Source: Marisa cornuarietis (lineage: Eukaryota; Mollusca; Gastropoda; Architaenioglossa; Ampullariidae). Taken from it: a stretch of DNA of 64,000 nucleotides. This document shows, piece after piece, positions 58,601 through 64,000 of the stretch. How positions within the stretch are numbered: the first letter of the stretch is position 1; every line of letters starts with the position of its first letter. The DNA lies in contig SMMW01000540.1 of NCBI GenBank assembly GCA_004794655.1, forward strand, positions 434,001 through 498,000, read 5' to 3'. The translations under genes were made by a program, and so were the position numbers. The notes under the pieces were generated by a model that made no database searches, was not told the DNA's origin, and was given only the letters and a program-made list of their open reading frames with translations.

Positions 58601-61600
58601 ACCTCAAAGCAGATGTCACTGTTACCAACGCAGCATGAAAAGTTCGTATAGAAGCTTTTGACCAGCAGCACAATTTCCATTGGTATTCCGTACGCTCTCA
58701 GGATGCGCCAAAGGCTTTCTCTGTGGATGCTGTCAAATGCCTTCTGGAAATCCACGAAGTTAATGTAGAGCTGTCTCTGCCACTCTGTACACTGTTCAAT
58801 GATGTTGCGTAGTGCAAATATCTGATCGGTGCATCCTCTTCCTCTACGAAAACCAGCCTGTTCTTCTCTAAGTTGTGCGTCCGTTGCCTCTGAGATTCGT
58901 CGAATGATGATCTTTGTCATGATCTTGCTCGGGACGGACAGGAGAGTTATTCCTCGCCAGTTGTTGCAGTCGCTAAGGGGTCCTTTCTTTGGAATTTTGA
59001 CGATCACTCCTCTGGTCCAGTCACTTGGGACTTGTTTCCCTTCCCATACTGCTGTAAATAGGGGTTGCAGGATATTGGCTGCCAGTTCTGGGTCTGTTTT
59101 GAATAATTCAGCGTTCAGATTGTCTTGGCCTGGTGCCTTTCTGTTCTTCAAGGACTTGATTGCTGTGATGATTTCCTGCTTCTCTGGTGGGGCGATGTTG
59201 ACGTCTAGGTCCTCAGTGGCTTCTTGTATGTCGGCTTCTTCGGAAGGTGGTGGTCTGTTCAGAACCTCTTTGAAGTGTTCGGCCCAGCGTGCTTCTTGTT
59301 CTCTCTCTGTCGTTAGTAGCTTCCCTTTCTTGTCCTTGACTGGGGCATCGTTGGTGCTGTGGAACTTGCCGCTAATCACTTTGGTGATCTTGTACAGCTT
59401 TCCTTGTTCTCCTTTTTTTGCTGCTTCTTCGGCCTCACTTGCCAGATTGTTCAAGTAGGCACGCTTGTCTGTTCTCGCCGAGCGCTTTACTTTCTGGTTC
59501 ATTTCTCTGTACTGTAGTTTGAACTTCTCTTGCAGTCTTTCAGATCTGGTGCTAGCCACCTTTTTCTTGATGTCTCTTCTTTCCTGTATTGCTTTCCACG
59601 TCTCTGGTGTTATCCACTCTTTCTTCTTAGTTTCTTTTAGTCCAATACTAGTCTCGCTGCTTTTTTGGTACACTGTTCTTACAAGGTCCCATCTCTGGTT
59701 TATTCTATCTGTATCTACCTCGCAGGTGTCTGTCATGTCTGCAAGTGCCTGAAATCTGTTTTTCACTTGAAGGATGAAGGCATTTTTTAGTTTGGGGTCC
59801 TGCAATCTTTCCACATCAAAGCGTCTGTGTGCTGCTGACTTGCGTCCTGTACTTCTCAGTTTCATTTTAATGTTTGCTACAACAAGGTGATGGTCACTCC
59901 CAACATCTCCTCCTCTTCTCACCCTGACGTCGAGTAGGGAACGTCTCCAGATGCCGTTGATCATTAGGTGGTCGATCTGGTTGCTGTCCCTACCATTGGG
60001 TGAGCACCATGTTAGCTTGTGGACGTTACGGTGAGGGAATAATGTTCCTCCAATCACTAGGTTGTACATAGTGCATAGCTCCACTAGTCTCTCTCCGTTG
60101 TTATTCATGCAGCCACAACCATGTCTGCCCATGACTCTCTCTACGTGGGTGTTGTCGTTCCCAACTTTAGCATTCATGTCGCCCATCATAATTAACAGGT
60201 CATGGCGGGGTGCTGCACTTACTTCTGCTTGTAATTGGTCGTAAAAGGTGTCCTTCGCCTCATCATCGCTATCGTTGGTTGGTGCGTAGCACTGGATCAA
60301 GGTCATGTTGCCATGTCTCCCTTTCACTCTGGCTGTAATCAGTCTGCTGTTGATCGGTTTCCACTCTATCAGGCACTTCTCTGTTCCTTTCCTCAGGATG
60401 ATGGCTACTCCCTCATGGTGTTGGTTGTCTTCTCTGCCAGAGTACAGCACTGTCTCTCCGGTCTGGGTCTTTATTCTTCCGGAACCTGTCCATCTGCTTT
60501 CGCTTACTCCTAGGATGTGCAAGTTGTAACGTCTCATCTCGGCCGTAATTTGTGCCAATTTACCAGTTTCGTACATGGTACGCACATTCCAGAAACCTAT
60601 TCTGGTCTTGCATTTGGCGCTCAAGACTTCCATCTTCGTGCTAGCAGCTTCCTTTCGGTTTTCACTACTAGCAGTCATACAAGGATCTTGCGATACCTCT
60701 GGGAGCCCATCGCACACAATAGTGGTGTCTTTCTTTGTCGCTGTTTCCGTAACGGTATTGCTTTTTACGGGACAGGGTTGTTAGCCCTGTGCCCAACCCC
60801 CAACCTGGAGGACCAGGGATCATGTTTTGTCTGGCATCTACCCTTTGACCTGCCCGGCTTGGGTCAAACCCTGCCATGCCACCCAATCGTTCATAACTCG
60901 CACGAAGAGATCTGTTACGCCTATGCCTTTAGAGGAAGTAGTAGAAGTTACGTCCGGTCGAAGATACCGCACCACCTGATGAAGTGGTGCCTTTAGAAGA
61001 GCATTAATGCCCTTCTTGGCATTCATCTCATCTTCATCGCCATCGTCATCAGTACTGTTAAGCTAATTAATCATTATCATTCTAGCTGTATGGCGTATTT
61101 TCAATGGTGACTACCCATATTAATTTTTTTAAATTACGTATCTAGATTTAAGAGTTTAAAACATTTTTATGGGAAAAGTTATTAAGGGAATGAGAAAGGG
61201 TTATGTATAAGAGTGTTGGGAGGGTTTATAAAGACTTAAAATAATGTATAACTACTAAAAACAGTATAGCGTCCCTACTTCGCGGAAATTCACTTATCGC
61301 GGGTGGGCCTGGAACGGAACACCCGCGATAAGTGAGGGATTACTGTATACTTTCCGCTGATAGGCCTTGTCTAAGTTTTATATTATGACATAGCTGTCCC
61401 GATAATTGAAAAAAATAAACGGGATGCAAGTCGTATGATAATCTAACAAAATGTGCAGCACCATTCAACGGTGGAGCTTTACCAGAAGACATCTTTTTCA
61501 CGACAAGCGCTCAGGTAGCAGAATTGTAATGCACTTGTCACCGAGACAGTGAGGGTCGGCTGGGGGGGGGGGTGAAGTTTCCGCCTGGACAATGGCTAAG

Positions 61601-64000
61601 ACAAAGATGTATCACATGCAGAGAAAGAAAAGCGAGGTCGAGACGAGATCCGAACACGGACACCCGATCCTCACTGTATTGGTGGTCGGTCTAGCGCATG
61701 TGCCACAAGATAAGGATCGTCGGTTCGGATCACGCCTCCGGTACAAGCGATTTCTTCTGGACGTCCAGTATCTGTTCTTGCGTGTTGTGTAACAGTGTCC
61801 TGTGAATCACACCACATCAGATGATGTATAAAAACATAAACCCGTTGTTCTGTGTGTCCTGTAACATTGCCTGATGTCTCACTCATCGGTGTATCGTGTA
61901 AGATTGTAGTTACCCTTGACTTGGCTTAGCCTAGCTAGTGACATAACAGCTTCGGTCTTTACACGTAACCTACGCCTGCTGTCTGACGTTACAAACCCTC
62001 GTGCTGCAGGATGTGCATCTGGAAGAGAAAGCATATGGCGTGCGACCACCTGTTTCATCGCACACTAACCGACCTTGGCTTCTGCTTCACCTTCAACTCT
62101 CACCTTAGCGGCGATCGGTTCAACGCCACGGACTCCGGACACGCTAGCGGACTGCAATTACTGCTCAACATCGAGCAGGATAAATCCTACTACTCAAGGT
62201 TTATCACCGCAGGGGTTAAGGTTTGTGTCCTTGCATTCATAGAAATTCCAATAAAGTTTATCACCTGACTCCCCTTTACAAATGGGAGCAGGCTAGGTAG
62301 CACATGTCACACTCAAGGGAAAACGTTTTTGCTGCTTCTCCAGGTACTGTTTCACGAGCCAGACGAAGCACCCCTTTTAGTAAATAAGGGTATCGTGGTT
62401 GGTCCAGGTACCTTCACGGCTGTAGCGATTAGGCGCGAGAAGGTAGGTTGTGTTTTGGAACATTACGACTTTTAATTGTTAGGGCTATATAAACATTGTT
62501 AGGGCTATATAAACATTGTTAGTGCTATATAAACGTTGTTAGTGCTATAGTTTAAACGTTTCTAGGGCTACAGTTTGATTTTGTTACGGTTATAGTTTAA
62601 ATAGTAGGGTTGTGGTTTAGTCTGCGACCGATAAGGTCAGATATATTTTATTCAAAACTGATAGGAGCAATACAATTAGTGAAAGTGTTGGTAAAGTTAA
62701 ATGTTATATAGCAGTTATTATGTTATATATTATTTTTTGAATTCTTAAAGACATTAAAATATTGCATTTCAGATACAAGAAGAAATAATTTTGATTTCAC
62801 GCCTGCATGCACGAAGCACACACTCATAATCTCTCACACAAAAACGCTTCTCTTTTCCTCTTACATTTGTGAGCGCGTGCGTTCAACGAGAATGACGGAC
62901 GCATAAAACGACCTAGTAATATAATCAGAAGAGTCCACTTGAAACACAAAGAGAACGCGACATTGATGTTTCAAAATTTCCTTTTTGCAGATCCGTAGAT
63001 TGCCGCCACCGTACAAAGCTTTTGGGCAGTCATCATGTCTGGACACCAAAAGGGAGGACTTCAAGTCACCTTTGACCCGATATCAGAATTACTCTTACAC
63101 GAAAAGTGCTTGCTGGCAGAACTGTTTTGCCAGAAGAATGGCGAAACAATGTGGTTGTCGATACTTTTTTGAGTTGGGTATGTTTAGATCATTTACAGAG
63201 CTCGGGTTTTAGCCTGGCATTTGAGATCTGACTTGATAATAACACTCTATATCATTCATAAAGTGATCAAATAAAAAACTTACAGGTTTTCCTCTTTGTT
63301 TTTTATGCAGGTGATGATCCGCTCTGTTCAATCGACAACCTGGAAGAGTGCTTCCTTCCTTATTCAGGTATATTCAAACACCCATGTACCCACAGTATAT
63401 AGTGTACAAGTGTACTAACTGATGATAAATCTGTACGTAATTATTAATATTACCCCCAGGAGTACTTTGAGAGACATCATTTCTTGATGGATATGTTTTT
63501 GTCAGCCAGTGCCATTGTGCAGTACATGCATGTTAAGTCGTTGTGCAGGCCTGTTAAAGTTCTAGTAGGGCGCATAAAGCAAACACTGTGTGCATTCAAA
63601 CGTCAACACATAGTTATCTTGGGAAAAATTACTTTTTTGTCCTGAAACTCCTTTTATCTTTTCCGTTGTCCATTCATTTTTCTCCCCTCTCTCTCTCTCT
63701 CTCAACCAGACACATTTTCTGTATACCGTATCTCTTTTTCTTCTTCTAATATATATTGCCATTACTTCCTTCTTTTCAACATACTGTGGTCTGTGTTTTT
63801 ACCGACTGAACCACACCTTTCAGAAGAGCATCTGTTCTGCTCTTCCCAGAAAAAATATCCATGGAGGACAATGCAAACTGTAACTGTTCTATCCCGTGTG
63901 AAGAGGTCGGCTACTTGTCTTCTCTGTCGTCAACGGTTCTGGCGTCCACCTTCGTGGCAAAGCAGCTGATCAACGCCAGCATCATAAAGAAGAAGGCTTC
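55399..64000 (+). CDS. DEG/ENaC-family sodium channel (ASIC/FaNaC-like), 3' end beyond right edge
   Basis: This is a plasma-membrane, amiloride-sensitive-type cation channel subunit; the family forms trimers. Exons: 55401-55588, 56133-56483, 62010-62220, 62344-62442, 62991-63177, 63311-63367, 63850-64000 and beyond, about 414 codons in one frame. The cytosolic N-terminus carries TIHGISHI, the conserved His-Gly gating motif. TM1 is WCLLVLLMVSSLFLLTYL, followed by the family signature FPAVTICNLN. The extracellular domain then shows TDLGFCFTFNS, LLLNIEQD, LFHEPDEAPLL, PGTFTAVAIRREK, CWQNCFARRMAKQCGCRYF and CNCSIPCEEVGYLSSLSS. TM2 and the selectivity filter lie past 64000. The start is taken at 55401; Met 9 and Met 18 are alternatives. 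The subclass is uncertain; lophotrochozoan peptide-gated or acid-sensing types are the likely relatives. Confidence 0.93.
55588..55589 (+). other. GC splice donor of the first channel intron
   Basis: Exon 55401-55588 ends CTGCAGAAG|GCAAGT, a textbook GC donor. It joins the acceptor TTGTTGCAG at 56132 to give HCRRSIWCLLVLL, the expected junction into TM1. The nearby GT (55593) gives the wrong frame (KYLVPPGA...) and no membrane segment. A (TG)n run starts immediately after the donor. Confidence 0.88.
55593..55647. repeat. (TG)n microsatellite at a splice donor
   Basis: A pure TG run that begins inside the donor hexamer of the GC-AG intron. Confidence 0.96.
57677..61040 (-). mobile_element. 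Full-length-looking RTE-type non-LTR retrotransposon (LINE)
   Basis: It carries a single large ORF with N-terminal endonuclease and reverse transcriptase, a very short 3' UTR, and a 3' end at the tandem TAACTAAC (about 57677-57684). Single-ORF structure and a short tandem 3' terminus fit the RTE superfamily; the clade was not tested. The 5' leader right of the ORF (60718 to about 61040) is GC-richer and unlike the flanks. The exact 5' end and target-site duplication could not be defined. Confidence 0.8.
57685..60717 (-). CDS. LINE endonuclease / reverse transcriptase ORF, intact, 1,010 codons
   Basis: This is a self-mobilising retrotransposon protein. The endonuclease spans about residues 35-280, with GFWNVRTM (Asn), GVSESRW (Glu), MGDMNAKVG (Asp/Asn), NQIDHLM and SDHHLV, the catalytic set of APE-type nucleases. 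The reverse transcriptase spans about residues 490-770, with QAGFRRGRGCTDQIFAL, FVDFQKAFD (motif A), GVRQGCVMSSLLFN (motif B) and LDFADDLALL (motif C, catalytic Asp pair). A C-terminal RWIGHVIRGNS ... KRKRGRPKNTW block is shared with many LINEs and with genes annotated as craniofacial development protein 2-like. No stop or frameshift interrupts it. The start Met at 60717 is the first in frame; Met at about residue 16 or 29 is also possible. It is antisense to the host channel gene. Confidence 0.93.
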   Translation of the reverse strand: MCDGLPEVSQDPCMTASSENRKEAASTKMEVLSAKCKTRIGFWNVRTMYETGKLAQITAEMRRYNLHILGVSESRWTGSGRIKTQTGETVLYSGREDNQHHEGVAIILRKGTEKCLIEWKPINSRLITARVKGRHGNMTLIQCYAPTNDSDDEAKDTFYDQLQAEVSAAPRHDLLIMMGDMNAKVGNDNTHVERVMGRHGCGCMNNNGERLVELCTMYNLVIGGTLFPHRNVHKLTWCSPNGRDSNQIDHLMINGIWRRSLLDVRVRRGGDVGSDHHLVVANIKMKLRSTGRKSAAHRRFDVERLQDPKLKNAFILQVKNRFQALADMTDTCEVDTDRINQRWDLVRTVYQKSSETSIGLKETKKKEWITPETWKAIQERRDIKKKVASTRSERLQEKFKLQYREMNQKVKRSARTDKRAYLNNLASEAEEAAKKGEQGKLYKITKVISGKFHSTNDAPVKDKKGKLLTTEREQEARWAEHFKEVLNRPPPSEEADIQEATEDLDVNIAPPEKQEIITAIKSLKNRKAPGQDNLNAELFKTDPELAANILQPLFTAVWEGKQVPSDWTRGVIVKIPKKGPLSDCNNWRGITLLSVPSKIMTKIIIRRISEATDAQLREEQAGFRRGRGCTDQIFALRNIIEQCTEWQRQLYINFVDFQKAFDSIHRESLWRILRAYGIPMEIVLLVKSFYTNFSCCVGNSDICFEVGTGVRQGCVMSSLLFNLVIDWVMRHTTEDEPRGIRWTLSKNLEDLDFADDLALLSHTHRHMQEKTTRLNTFAKQVGLHISRTKTEVMTLNTTNSTPINIEGEDLPMVENFTYLGSVVKQDGGADRDIQSRLSKARGIFCSLSNIWKSAQYSTHTKLRLYQSLVLSTLLYGSECWRMIDSDFNKLSVFHTKSLRRILGIFWPRTISNEELLAQCGQESMNTILMKKRWRWIGHVIRGNSITKTALHWTPEGKRKRGRPKNTWRRTVEAEMKTLNHSWGTVGKLAQDRQKWRTFVAALRADRHNGQ
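61585..61720 (-). mobile_element. tRNA-derived SINE
   Basis: On the minus strand, TGGCACATGCGCTAGACC (A-box-like) precedes GTGTTCGGATCTCGTCTCG (B-box-like) by about 40 bases. It lies in the second intron of the channel gene, right of the Tigger-like element. Confidence 0.5.
62470..62610. repeat. Short tandem repeat TTGTTAGGGCTATATAAACA
   Basis: Three close copies and two or three degenerate ones of a 20-22 bp unit lie in the intron after channel exon 62344-62442. Confidence 0.85.

Larger units (their letters stand above)
57316..61345. mobile_element. pogo/Tigger-like TIR element containing a nested LINE
   Basis: The left end CAGTGTTTCCTCGCCACTTC and the inverted right end CAGTAATCCCTCACTTATCG are similar, both with CGCG just inside. 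Each is flanked by TA (57314-57315 and 61346-61347), the target site of the Tc1/mariner-pogo group. Repeated TTCGCGG / TCGCGGG motifs near both ends resemble Tigger-type termini. The LINE fills 57.68 to about 61.04 kb, so without it the element would be roughly 0.7 kb and non-autonomous. No transposase was seen. It lies in the 5.5-kb intron of the channel gene. Confidence 0.62.

Noticed and set aside
57821..60529. Plus-strand frames of 60-209 codons opposite the LINE
   Set aside because: They are antisense shadows of the 1,010-codon endonuclease/RT ORF.
60838..61026. 62-codon minus-strand frame upstream of the LINE ORF as a separate first LINE protein
   Set aside because: It lies in the 5' leader of the LINE, is short and has no recognisable nucleic-acid-binding motif; more likely untranslated leader.

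Overview
This window is animal nuclear DNA, most likely from a lophotrochozoan and probably a mollusc. The genes are split into many short exons with GT-AG or occasional GC-AG introns. The non-coding part is full of microsatellites, minisatellites, tRNA-derived SINEs, a LINE, an LTR-element relic and TIR elements. The host assignment is an inference from gene content and repeat style. No bacterial-style operons, CRISPR arrays or rRNA genes were seen.

Region 1 (1-19.8 kb, minus strand) is an alpha-2-macroglobulin / thioester-containing protein (TEP/A2M) gene. It starts at 19807 and runs off the left edge. I resolved 30 coding exons, about 1,050 codons in one consistent frame. They encode a signal peptide, the macroglobulin domains, a bait region split over tiny phase-1 exons, and the intact thioester motif GCGEQN. 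The gene is interrupted by large intronic minisatellites, and part of the thioester exon is tandemly duplicated.

Region 2 (19.8-26.0 kb) is the spacer between two divergent genes. It holds SINE and simple-repeat sequence, and presumably the promoters and 5' exons of both genes.

Region 3 (26.0-45.8 kb, plus strand) is a second A2M-family gene, head-to-head with the first. Its 34 exons (about 1,386 codons to a stop at 45835-45837) keep most intron positions and phases of the first gene. However, the thioester exon has lost GCGEQN and the Pro-rich bait segment is missing. The pair looks like an inverted duplication in which one copy kept the thioester trap and the other became a non-thioester protein. 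Both should be secreted, and a role in innate immunity or protease control is inferred from the family.

Region 4 (45.8-55.4 kb) contains a two-exon gene for a 103-residue Cys-rich, probably zinc-binding protein (48478-50792). It also holds a deleted Ty3/Gypsy-type LTR element (51.3-52.6 kb) and SINE copies, one carrying a nested palindromic MITE.

Region 5 (55.4-64.0 kb, plus strand) is the 5' two-thirds of a DEG/ENaC-family sodium channel gene (HG gating motif, TM1, FPAVTICN, Cys-rich extracellular domain), cut by the right edge. Its 5.5 kb second intron holds a pogo/Tigger-like TIR element that surrounds a full-length-looking RTE-type LINE with an intact 1,010-codon endonuclease/reverse-transcriptase ORF.

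Exon boundaries were deduced by hand from splice sites, phase continuity and comparison of the two paralogs. Single-base errors are possible at weak sites.
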